Part shown: positions 55,740 through 64,000 of the stretch, piece after piece
Numbering within the stretch: the stretch's first letter is position 1
Layout of the letters: every line of letters begins with the position of its first letter
Origin: Anniella stebbinsi
Taxonomy: Eukaryota; Chordata; Lepidosauria; Squamata; Anniellidae
Assembly (NCBI GenBank): GCA_029215795.1
Contig: JARDYH010000004.1
Span: 221,891,517 to 221,955,516, forward strand
Reading direction: 5' to 3'
Length of the DNA: 64,000 nucleotides
Position numbers and translations under genes: made by a program
Notes under the pieces: generated by a model
Seen by the model: the letters and a program-made list of their open reading frames with translations, nothing else
Database searches by the model: none
What the model was told of the DNA's origin: nothing

Positions 55740-56910
55740 TCTACTAGGAACCCCATTTAGTTTTAATATCTTGGTGGTTGATATCATTCTTGGCCTTACA
55801 ATATTCTTATCAAAATAGGAAGGGAAGCTCTCCTTTAGGCTCTGCATTGCTTTACTCATCAAGGAGTTTTATTGTGGTCCGGGATGTTTTGTGATTTAGA
55901 GTTATTTATCTATTGTGATACAGAATTGTTCTATGTTCTGCAGCAGTGGTACATGCGGAGATGTTTACTGTTTTGTGCGGAAATCTGAGAATTTCAGGGG
56001 GCTTTGTTTTAGAAAAGCAAGTCTCTAGTCCTTATGGCTATGGAGAAGGGCTTCCTGGTGCGTGAGCACTGCCTGCTGACACACCAGGTGGAAGCTGGAA
56101 TTGGAGGAGATGGAGAAATGACTTAACACAGTGGTTAGTGGGGTCAGTTCATGCAGTTCCTAGAAAAGAATCCCAGGTGTTTGGCTTCTAAAAATGTAAT
56201 AACGCTGCTTCGGAATACAAATATTGCCTTAACTCTGCATAGGTCCTGTTTCTCGCGTTTCACGCTGACTCCTAGGAATTTGCAGCACTGTTCCAGCCTC
56301 GGATCATGCAGAGACGAGGGTTAAGTTGATATGCATTGAAACAAGCCTTTGATTGCTTCAGCATGCTCCCGTTCAGCACATAATCAAGTCAGTGGGAAGA
56401 CCACATTCAGTCCATTGGGTGAGCTGAGTGAGTGGGTGAAGTCATTAAGGGGCTGCTTTTCCATGCGCCCAGCTTGCAGTGCTCCTAGGTCACTGTGGCC
56501 TGAGGCTGAAAAAATACTGCACATTCCTTAGAGTCAGCACTGTTTCCCTCCCCCCCCCCCCCTTTCCAAAGTCAGGATCTCTGCAAAGCCATTGCACCCA
56601 GATCTGTATGCATGAGACTTCAGTCTAATGGGTAAACCAGGAATGAGCAACATGCGGAACCTGGTGCGGCCCCTGATGCTCCCCGCACGACCAAATTCAG
56701 CAGCGGTGGGAATAAAATTGCTCTTTTGAGTGCTATGGAATGCTTAAAGGGTCAAATTTTGATTGAGAGTAAGCTACGTTTGACGTGATTTGCTGCTGAA
56801 TTTCACTGGCAAATTGTTGGTTCTCCTCCTCTACCCTACAGAGCGCATCCAATGAGACCCCCCCCCCCCAAAGTTGCAGACTTTGGCTTAGACCCTAACC
56901 AAAAATGGTC
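55740..56910. other. Intron 13: nothing recognised
   Basis: Short C-runs occur at about 56552 and 56860; no repeat family or exon is supported. Confidence 0.45.
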
Positions 56911-56914
56911 TAGC

Positions 56915-56924
56915 TATTATTATT

Positions 56925-56957
<33 letters not shown>

Positions 56958-56978
56958 ATTATTATTATTATTATTATA
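56915..56978. repeat. (ATT)n/(GTT)n microsatellite
   Basis: A compound trinucleotide tract directly at the 3' end of the minus-strand R4-like element (AAC/AAT on that strand). Confidence 0.95.
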
Positions 56979-58145
56979 TCTCTTTCTCGCTCGTGGTGGT
57001 TTTTCTAGACGGACACGACGGGCTTTGCCAAGTCATGCTGTCTTTTATTGATTTAAGAATTTATTGACGATTGAGCATGTTTTAAGTATGACTGCTTTCT
57101 GGATGTTGGTGTGGATGTATTTTGGTAGGCCCAGTTTCTGAAGGTTTTCTGTATAATGTTTTGATGTGATGCCGGTGACTGAGGTGACTAACGGAATAAT
57201 TGTGACCTTTTCCTGTTGCCATAGTTCTTTGACTTCCATGACCAGTGGTGTATATTTGTCTCTCTTTTCTTCTTTCTTTTCAACAACATTTTTGTCATTC
57301 GGTATTGCTATGTTGATGAGGTATGTGGGTTTTTCTTTTTTGACTATGAATGTTATGACTGGTCGGTTGCAGGGTATTGTCTTGTCCATATGAATTGTTC
57401 TGTCCCAGTATATTTTATGATCTGCATTTTCCAGGATTGTTTCGGGCAAATATGTATAGTATGGTGTAGGTTGATTGATAAGCTGAATTTGATGGCCAGC
57501 TGTTGGTGAATATGTCTGTATAGTCCATTCCTGCCAGAATTTTACATCCTTCTGTTATATGGTCTATTGTTTCTTGGAACTGATGGCATTTTCTGCATAG
57601 GTCTATTGTTACACTGTAATCTTTTATGGTGTATTTTTGGTAGTTCTTCGTTGCTATAACTTGATCCTGTATAGCTATTAGGAATCCTTCTGTTTCTGGA
57701 AATAGCTCACCCTTCCTGAGCCATTGGTACGATTGTTCTTTGTTTATTTCTGGGTTCTGTATTATGTTGTAGGGCTCCCATGGAGAGCGTTTTGTGCCCA
57801 TTTTTCTTTTTTCTCTGCGAGTGTGAGCGGTCGTGTTTGGTCTTTGTTTTGTAGTGCTAGGTTGAGTGGGGTGTAGTTTTTATCTGCTTTTACTATGGCT
57901 TTATGAATGGGGGTGTTTTTGGTGTGGAAGAATTCTCTGAGTGCTTTTATCTGTTTAGCATGAATTCTGTTAATGTCCAGCAGGCCTCTTCCTCCTTCTT
58001 TTCTGTTATTCTTTCAATGCATGAGTTGGGATGGAACATGCGGTGTTTTGTGAGTTCAGTGCGATTGAGTCTGTTTATTTCTTCAAGTTCAGTGTGTGGC
58101 CAGTTATGATTCTAAATGAGTATGTGAGGATGGGTGTTGCGTAGG
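56979..58145 (-). mobile_element. R4/Dong-type LINE, 5'-truncated, frameshifted
   Basis: Reading on the minus strand, the 5' end gives RT C-terminal sequence (ATPILTYSFRIITGH). Next comes KRSPWEPYNIIQN and the zinc-knuckle-like CRKCHQF...DHITEGC. Then comes the restriction-like endonuclease block with NIAIPNDKNVVEKKEEKR and KYTPL. A frameshift near 57430 separates the last two blocks, and other breaks lie upstream of 57801. The endonuclease type downstream of the RT places it with R4-clade LINEs. It is inactive. TAA/ATT microsatellites flank both ends. Confidence 0.8.
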
Positions 58146-58560
58146 TATTATTATTATTATTATTATCATAATCCTCATCATTATCATCCTCATCATCATC
58201 TTTATATCCCGCCTTTTGCCCAATGCTGGGCCTCAAGGCGGCATTACAAAATTAAAACATATACAGTTAAAAGCAATAAATAAGAGATATACAAAAGTTA
58301 AAAATAAATTCAATAGGTTTCAATATTAAAACATTCCAACATTTAATATATATATATTAAAATTAAAAGTCTTAAAACATAGATGGGGTCCACATTATTC
58401 TCCAAAGGCCTGGCGGAGTAAGAAAGTTTTTGTGTGCCTCCGAAAACACATCAAGGAGGGAGCCAGTCTAGCTTCCCTTGGACGGGAGTTCCAGAGCACT
58501 GGAGCAGCCACCGAGAAGGCTATCACCCGCGTTCCCACCAGTTCTATCAAAACTATGTTT
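58146..58560 (-). mobile_element. LINE 3' end, minus strand, with (ATT)n tail
   Basis: The (ATT)n/(CAT)n tail (58146-58200) is followed by 'ttatatcccgccttttgcc', an A-rich UTR, and 'gggagttccagagcactgg', 'gccaccgagaaggctatc'. A separate subfamily of the L2-like group. Confidence 0.65.
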
Positions 58561-58564
58561 GGTA

Positions 58565-59100
58565 AAGCGACAGGTGTCTAATGCCAATGAATCATTGTAT
58601 CCTCTCCCAAATCACCCTCCATTTTGTTCTCTGGTCTGTGGCCCCAGTAGCTGAAGAATGGACTAGAGAGAAAAGTACTGTAAACTAATTTAGGAAAATA
58701 TGAAAGGAGGGGGGGGGGGGGAATTGGCATGCATTTCTTAGATACCGGAAAAGAACAAAGCCACATGAAAATGTCAGACACGGATGTCTTGCATGGTATA
58801 TAAGATTATGGAAAGATGCACGGTGCTTTGATTCCCTGCCTGGGCTTTTTGTTGTGTACTTCCGTTGTTACATTTTCTCCATTTGATGTCTAATAATATG
58901 CTACTGACATTTTGTTTTGATTTGTTTTGTTTTAAACCGATGTTTAAACGAGCCTCCAGTAATCAAGTGTAGAACTCAAAGGATGTGCACCTCTCTGTAA
59001 ACCAGGACTTGGATGCTTAACTGTGGACGGATTGGATTTCTTAACAATGGCATACTTCAAGGTTTTCTTCTTCTTCTTCCCCTTTTCTTCCCCCTCTTTT
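58565..59100. other. Intron 13, 3' end
   Basis: Nothing recognised except a G-run near 58707-58720 and the T/C-rich tract leading into E14. Confidence 0.5.
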
Positions 59101-59102
59101 AG

Positions 59103-59171
59103 TTTATCCCCATGCCTGTGCTGTACGGAGTGTTTCTATATATGGGCGTCGCTTCCCTTAATGGAGTACAG
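59103..59171 (+). CDS. SLC4A4: SLC4A4 exon E14: TM12 region
   Basis: This 69 bp exon (23 codons, phase 0/0) lies between AG (59101-59102) and GT (59172-59173). It encodes [16 protein letters not shown] and ASLNGVQ, identical to human NBCe1 as recalled. The motif [13 protein letters not shown] is conserved across SLC4. A 12.2 kb intron precedes it. Confidence 0.97.
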
Positions 59172-59548
59172 GTAAGTTTTCTCCTTAGCAACCAAGGCCC
59201 TTCTGATAGGCAGAGCAGACGTTACAAAGGCCCTTGTCAAGAAAGGTCGTAAACATTAACCAAAGCTCTCTTTCCTATGCATCTGAAGTAGGTCATTCGT
59301 CACCTGTAAAGGCACATGGCACAATGAACCAGTTAGCTGTTAAGGTGCTGCAGCCCCCGGCCCTGGTGCGCACGGATGTGGTTGCTCTGCTGGAATTCTG
59401 CCCTTTTGCCCTCTGCCTCAATTTCATTTAAAGAGACATTGTAAAGTTGACCAGCATTTATCTATTTGTGCACATTTTATTCCACCTCCACAAAACTTTG
59501 TCTAAGCTGATCCGAAACAAAAAAACCTTCGAAGGATAAGATATCTAT

Positions 59549-59557
59549 CATCTATCC

Positions 59558-59597
<40 letters not shown>

Positions 59598-59608
59598 CTA
59601 TCTAATAA
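59549..59608. repeat. (TATC)n microsatellite
   Basis: A tetranucleotide tract of about 60 bp with minor interruptions. Confidence 0.93.
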
Positions 59609-59609
59609 T

Positions 59610-59725
59610 CTTCTATTATTATTTATAATATTTTTATTCCGCTCCTCAGCCAAAAAAAAAGAAAAGAAAGGCTCCCGGAGCAGCTTACAAATAGTCAGTA
59701 AAAGCATCCAGTCTCTGCCCACAGG
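59610..59725 (-). mobile_element. LINE 3' tail fragment
   Basis: 'tatttttattccgctcctc' and 'ggagcagcttacaaat' resemble the ends at 58198 and 39100. Confidence 0.45.
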
Positions 59726-60220
59726 TTTATCTAAGAAGGGACAACACACAAGGAAAAAGGAAAGGGGAGGAAGAGGAGAATTATTTAAATTATTTATCCA
59801 TCATCTATCTATCTTCTACCTATAGAGATATTCTAATATATCTTATACTATAATATGTATTATATCATCTATATAATATAATTGATTAAAATGGTAGATG
59901 TTAATAAGTTTTTTTTAAATAAAAAGAGCTTGATTCATAGCTATGTTGATTTAAAGTACATTAATCACCATTATTGGGAGATCCAGAAGTGGCATGGTGC
60001 AAGCTTCCAGAGAAGACTAGTATCTGGAGCCAAGCAGAGCCATCAAGCTTAGCACTCTGCCCCTTTCAGGTGTCCCACCCAACAGATGCCCTAGTAATAG
60101 TAACCAATGTATTTTACACAATCCAAGCTAGAATGGCTGCTGTCCCAACCTTTCTGTTCTTTTTTTTCTTTATTTATTTACAGGGTGTATGCCCCTGCCT
60201 TTTGACAGGTGTCTTCAGGC

Positions 60221-60665
60221 TGTTGAGGATTGGAAGCAAAAGGGCCAAACGCAGCTAGCGTTTGTGTTAGCACTTGGTTCAATAAGAGTCTCTGAAGCAA
60301 GGAACACCAACTTCTCGTGTATAATACAGAGTTGTTTACTAGTGGTCCAATCTATTTACAGCACAACGGTTTTCCCATCAGATATTTACACAATTCTCCT
60401 CCTGTCCAAAATCATCTAGTCCGACCTCCTCTCATCAAACGTCTCCCACAAAGTCTTTCAAATTAGACTCACTTTTATACGTTCTACATACCAGCCCCAC
60501 CCTGCACAATCTGTCTTATCTTATGCTGGTGCTTAAGCAGTAATCAGGCTGACCTCCAGTATTGCATATACTCCCTCAACCATATTGCTTGCAGCTGGCT
60601 GTGTCCTTCGGACTAAATTAATAACTTTCTTTCAATCCACTTTGTCTCTGGAATTTTCCTCAACA
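60221..60665 (-). mobile_element. Solo LTR (LTR retrotransposon or ERV), 445 bp
   Basis: Boundaries tgttgagga / tcctcaaca give 9-bp inverted termini with TG...CA on both strands. CAGGC on each side (60216-60220 and 60666-60670) is a perfect 5-bp target duplication. On the minus strand a TATA-like CGTATAAAAG lies at about 60470-60480, so that orientation is preferred. No internal coding region remains, as expected after recombination between two LTRs. The class cannot be fixed from the LTR alone. Confidence 0.8.
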
Positions 60666-61034
60666 CAGGCCACCTGCAAAACAAATGCATATAAAACCAT
60701 AACAAAAAAATATGTTGCTTTTTCACCATTTGCGACCATGGCAATATAAACCAATCCTGCACATCCATTAAATTGAATTCTGCGATACGACCTGATTAAA
60801 TTAATATGTTAGTGTATCAACGTTTCAAAGGTGGCAAGAGCACCATTTAAACAATCAAGGCCACATAGAACGAGAATGTTTGAACTGAGCTGCTTGCTTC
60901 CTGGAGAATATTTACCATAGTTGTGGCATCTCCATAGAGCATGTTCTGTTCCAGGCGCCACTAGATGTAACTTCCCCAGAGGGTCTCACTGAAGCCTGAC
61001 CACATAGTTTTGGGATACAGGAGGTTCACAGGGA

Positions 61035-61425
61035 AGACCATTTATTTATTTACTTATTTATTTTATTACATTTGTATACCGCCCATAGCCAAAGCTCTCT
61101 AGGCGGTTTATATAAGATTAAAAAAATTAAAAACAATATACAAAAATTAAAACAGCAAAAGCATACAATATACACATAATATACACATACATTTAAAACC
61201 ACTGTAATAACTTGAAAAAGCTATAAGTCTACAAAACAAACCAAACCCAGGCTCATCAGATATTGTTAAATGCCTGAGAGAAGAGGAAAGGACCTGGCGC
61301 CGAAAAGATAACTATGTTGGCGCCAGGCGGGCCTCATCAGGGAGATCGTTCCACAATTGGGGGGCCACCACAGAGAAGGCCCTCTCCCTTGTTGCCGACC
61401 TCCGAGCTTCCATAGGTACACTCAA
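61035..61425 (-). mobile_element. L2-like LINE 3' end, minus strand
   Basis: 'ttgtataccgcccatagcc' and 'agctctctaggcggttta', an A-rich UTR, then 'gttccacaattggggggcc' and 'agagaaggccctctccc'. Confidence 0.75.
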
Positions 61426-61429
61426 CCAA

Positions 61430-62720
61430 AGCTACTTAGGGTTTTATGGGCAGTGCAGCCACACCTCCTTGCTGGCTAGCTAGGGTCTTTCACTGGTCAC
61501 TGCATTTCTCTACGGAACTGTAATAATTGTAGAAAACAAAGTGCTATTAGTTTTACAATTATGATTATTTCTATTTTGATAAAAGACAATGCCAGTGAGC
61601 ACCGTTGGCTTTGAGGCTGTTCAACATCAGCCCTCTGATTCAAGACTTGAACATATAAAAAAAGTAGAGGCTGAATTTAATTCAACGGGTTGTAATCAGA
61701 GGGCAGTATCTGATGCGACATGAGCATCAGTGTGCATTATATGTCAACGCAACCACATTGACTTGAGAGCCTGTTCATGAAAAGGAGGAATGGGACAGGA
61801 TTCCACAGAAAACCTGTTGCGCTAACTCTGTTGGTTTTGCGCTAGAGGTCCCTTAAGCTAGCATGGCATAATTTACATTAGTGCTTGTGTTGCATTGGAT
61901 ATTGCCCTAAGAATAACTGATTGTGTAGCTCTGTATACAGTGGGAGGACCAATGTGGCTGGGCCCTGCTCTCCATGAATGAATTTGGCCTTGCTCAGACA
62001 CCAATTGCTGAAGTGAAGCTTGCTCCCTGGCATTCATGAAAGGGCTTGAGTTGGTTTGGCTGTGCTGACATAAGCCCATGGGAAGTTTGCTCTTGGCCAA
62101 GCTGACCCCCCCCCCCCCCAAACACTTTTTTCTCTTGTCACTGAGAAAATGCTCCATGGAAGTGCCTCCCCTCAGAAAACCTAACACCTTGAATTTGCAC
62201 CAGGAAAAGCCGGTCATGTTTCTGTTAACTTTCGGGCACCTTGTTAACTGCGTTATTCTTCTGCGCTTAATAATAAAAAGAGAGCGTGTTTTGTATTCCC
62301 CCCACAGAGATGTATTTGGGCCTACTTGAATATGGGCCTGGCTTTCATTCACCGGACTGAGATAAATCTGGTTTCAGAGTCAGCCAGCTGCGGGCAGTGG
62401 GCCAGAGTGTTGCCAGAGGACAAATAGTTGATTGTTAAGACTTGCCTGTGCTTGGGTCATTACGGAGGCCATTGCTAAAGTGGAGGAAAGTCAGGAAGAT
62501 CAAAATGTGTGTCTGCTCTTAGCATCAGTTCTCAGCGTAGGGATAAAAGCCAGCTAAACAGGTTAGGGGGAATCTTTTTACAAAACTCCACCTTGAAGGA
62601 ACACACTGGTTCCGTCTCCACAGAGCTCATCATTCTATAGAACTCATCATCTACCACAACCCCAAGAAAGAGATCTTGGGTAGACCTCTCGATAAAAATG
62701 TCAACCCCAGTGTGCACATG
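61430..62720. other. Intron 14, middle: nothing recognised
   Basis: A C-run at about 62106-62119 is the only simple repeat; no gene or repeat family is supported. Confidence 0.45.
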
Positions 62721-62724
62721 CAAA

Positions 62725-62780
62725 CTCCATGTTAGGCATTATTATCCATGTTAGGCAAACTCCATGTTAGGCATTATTAG
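62725..62780 (+). repeat. Short local duplication
   Basis: 'aactccatgttaggcatta' occurs twice about 32 bp apart, with a partial third unit (tccatgttaggcaaa) between. It sits at the 5' edge of a CR1 copy. Confidence 0.8.
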
Positions 62781-63165
62781 AAAAGGAATTGAGAATAAAA
62801 CTGCCAGTATCATACTGCCTTTATACAAATCTGTGGTTAGACCACACTATACCTAGAAAGGGGATATTGTAGAGCTGGAAAAAGCGCAGAAAAGGGCAAC
62901 TAAAATGGCTGGAGTAAGTCCCCTATGGGGAAAGCTGGGATTGTTTAGCTTGGAAGAAAGGAGGCTGAGGGGAGACATGTTAGAGGTGCACAAAATGATG
63001 CCAGGTGTGGAGAATGTGGATAGGGGGACATTTTTCACCCTCTCTCAAGATACTAGAATGCAAAGGGGTCATCCCATGAAGCTGATTGCTGAGAGATTCA
63101 GGACAGATAAAAGGAAGGACTTCTTCACACAGTGCATAATTAAACTCTGGGACTAAGCGATGCTC
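62760..63165 (+). mobile_element. CR1 LINE 3' end
   Basis: The remnant frame gives KLGLFSLEERRLRGDML and EVHKMMPG, the CR1 C-terminal signature, followed by 'gagattcaggacagataaaa' and 'aattaaactctgggacta'. It ends ~290 bp before E15. Confidence 0.8.
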
Positions 63166-63451
63166 TTTTTGAGGTTTTTGGGAAATAGCTCATTTTATTT
63201 CTAAATCAGAGCCAATCTGATTTAGGCTGGGGTGGGGTGCTCTCCCATCACTCCTAAAAACCTGCATTATCGTGTTTGGGTTGTTGTGGATGGAGCCCTG
63301 CCCCGTACACTTCTCTATTTCAAAACATGGGCGAGGCATTGCTGGTTCACTTGTTAGGTCCAACAGAGAAAATAACGGTTCCACGTTTTCTGCTCTGGTG
63401 AGTGTTGGTGCCATACCACTGAAAGCCTCTTTCCTCCTTGCTCCTCCCCAG

Positions 63452-63625
63452 TTCATGGACCGCTTGAAGTTGCTGCTGATGCCTCTCAAGCACCAGCCTG
63501 ATTTTATCTACCTGCGACACGTCCCCCTCCGCCGGGTCCACCTCTTCACTTTCCTCCAGGTGGTGTGCCTGGCGCTCCTTTGGATCTTGAAGTCTACAGT
63601 GGCTGCTATCATATTCCCAGTCATG
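63452..63625 (+). CDS. SLC4A4: SLC4A4 exon E15: cytoplasmic loop and TM13
   Basis: This 174 bp exon (58 codons, phase 0/0) lies between AG (63450-63451) and GT (63626-63627). It encodes [31 protein letters not shown] and [15 protein letters not shown], ending in AAIIFPVM. R881 (in MDR) and Q913 (in FLQ), both human disease residues, are intact. It is the last exon in the window; the C-terminal exons lie beyond 64000. Confidence 0.97.
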
Positions 63626-64000
63626 GTAGGTTAGCGGGATCACATCCGGCTTCAGTGGCGTTCTTTCTTCTTCCTAGGGCCGCCTACGATGCTCTGGGCT
63701 GCTTTGCTGGTTTCCCTCCCACTGATTCTCTCCAGCTACTGAAATAACTAGAAATGTTCACGTTTTCATTGCTCTGTAAATGAGTTTAATATGGGGATGG
63801 CCGTCGTGGGGAAATCTAGACCGTTTTAAGCGTACTGGATTTCTCCAGAGCCCCTGGATTGGTTTGCATTTGTGAGCCAAGCTGCAGGCTTTTCCCAGTG
63901 TCTGGGATCTTTCCTTGGGTATTTTTTTTTTCATATGGCAACATTTATACGCGGCTACAATTTGCGTAACTTGCACAAATTTTGGCCAGAATGTGCTTAA

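Larger units (their letters stand above)
1801..63625 (+). other. SLC4A4: SLC4A4 (NBCe1) gene body: 15 internal coding exons
   Basis: This is the span of a sodium-bicarbonate cotransporter gene. NBCe1 is a plasma-membrane SLC4 protein that carries Na+ with HCO3-/CO3(2-), for example across the basolateral membrane of kidney proximal tubule. Fifteen exons (called E1-E15 here) total 2127 bp and 709 codons. All introns are GT-AG, phases match at every junction, and there are no stops. The assignment to SLC4A4 rather than SLC4A5/7/8/10 rests on near-identity of the N-domain end, the short linker with an EELQRTG motif, and the KKMIK motif. Residues altered in human proximal renal tubular acidosis (R298, S427, T485, G486, R510, L522, A799, R881, Q913; recalled numbering) fall exactly where expected and are all unchanged. 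The 5' exons and the C-terminal cytoplasmic exons are not in the window. Confidence 0.97.

Noticed and set aside
57045..57801. Host gene encoding an endonuclease-like protein
   Set aside because: The two frames are parts of an R4-type LINE separated by a frameshift and truncated at the 5' end; they are a dead retroelement.
1801..63625. Assignment to SLC4A5, SLC4A7, SLC4A8 or SLC4A10
   Set aside because: The short linker, the KKMIK motif and near-identity to recalled NBCe1 over E1-E15 all favour SLC4A4; SLC4A5 has a long Gly-rich linker and different TM1 entry sequence.

Overview
This window is vertebrate nuclear DNA. It lies inside one large protein-coding gene on the + strand, SLC4A4, which encodes the electrogenic sodium-bicarbonate cotransporter NBCe1. 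Fifteen consecutive internal coding exons can be read, from 1801 to 63625. All have AG/GT splice borders and compatible phases. They join into 709 uninterrupted codons without a frameshift or in-frame stop. They cover the end of the cytoplasmic N-terminal domain and most of the membrane domain, about residues 226-935 in human NBCe1-A numbering (recalled, and cross-checked by the fit of known disease residues). The first and last coding exons lie outside the window.

The introns suggest a reptile, most likely a squamate (lizard or snake). They hold many CR1 LINE 3' ends with the ATTCTATG-type tail, tRNA-derived SINEs of the Sauria type, an L2-like LINE family, R4/Dong-type LINE remnants and many foldback (palindromic) DNA transposons. 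The species cannot be named from the sequence.

Layout: 1-1800 is upstream intron with LINE fragments. 1801-12248 holds exons E1-E5 (end of the N-domain, linker, TM1). 12249-21582 is a 9.3 kb intron rich in transposons. 21583-23477 holds E6-E7 (TM2-TM5 with the KKMIK stilbene motif). 28157-31515 holds E8-E9 (large glycosylated extracellular loop). 34060-35650 holds E10-E11 (core helices with the D754/T758 ion-site residues). 35651-43963 is an 8.3 kb intron. 43964-46940 holds E12-E13. 46941-59102 is a 12.2 kb intron with an R4 remnant. 59103-63625 holds E14-E15.

No second gene, RNA gene, promoter or CRISPR array is supported. The notable material is in the mobile elements: (i) a foldback family and a separate intronic site with hammerhead-ribozyme-like cores (CUGANGA...GAAA, GUH site, palindromic stem III); (ii) six ~320 bp hairpin elements, five with 8-bp target duplications (hAT type), two of them nested in members of the ribozyme-like family; (iii) six GC-rich ~500 bp elements with GGCC...GGCC ends and 3-bp duplications; (iv) two R4/Dong-type tails beside TAA microsatellites; (v) a 445 bp solo LTR with a 5-bp duplication. 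Repeat boundaries are approximate unless a target duplication is given.
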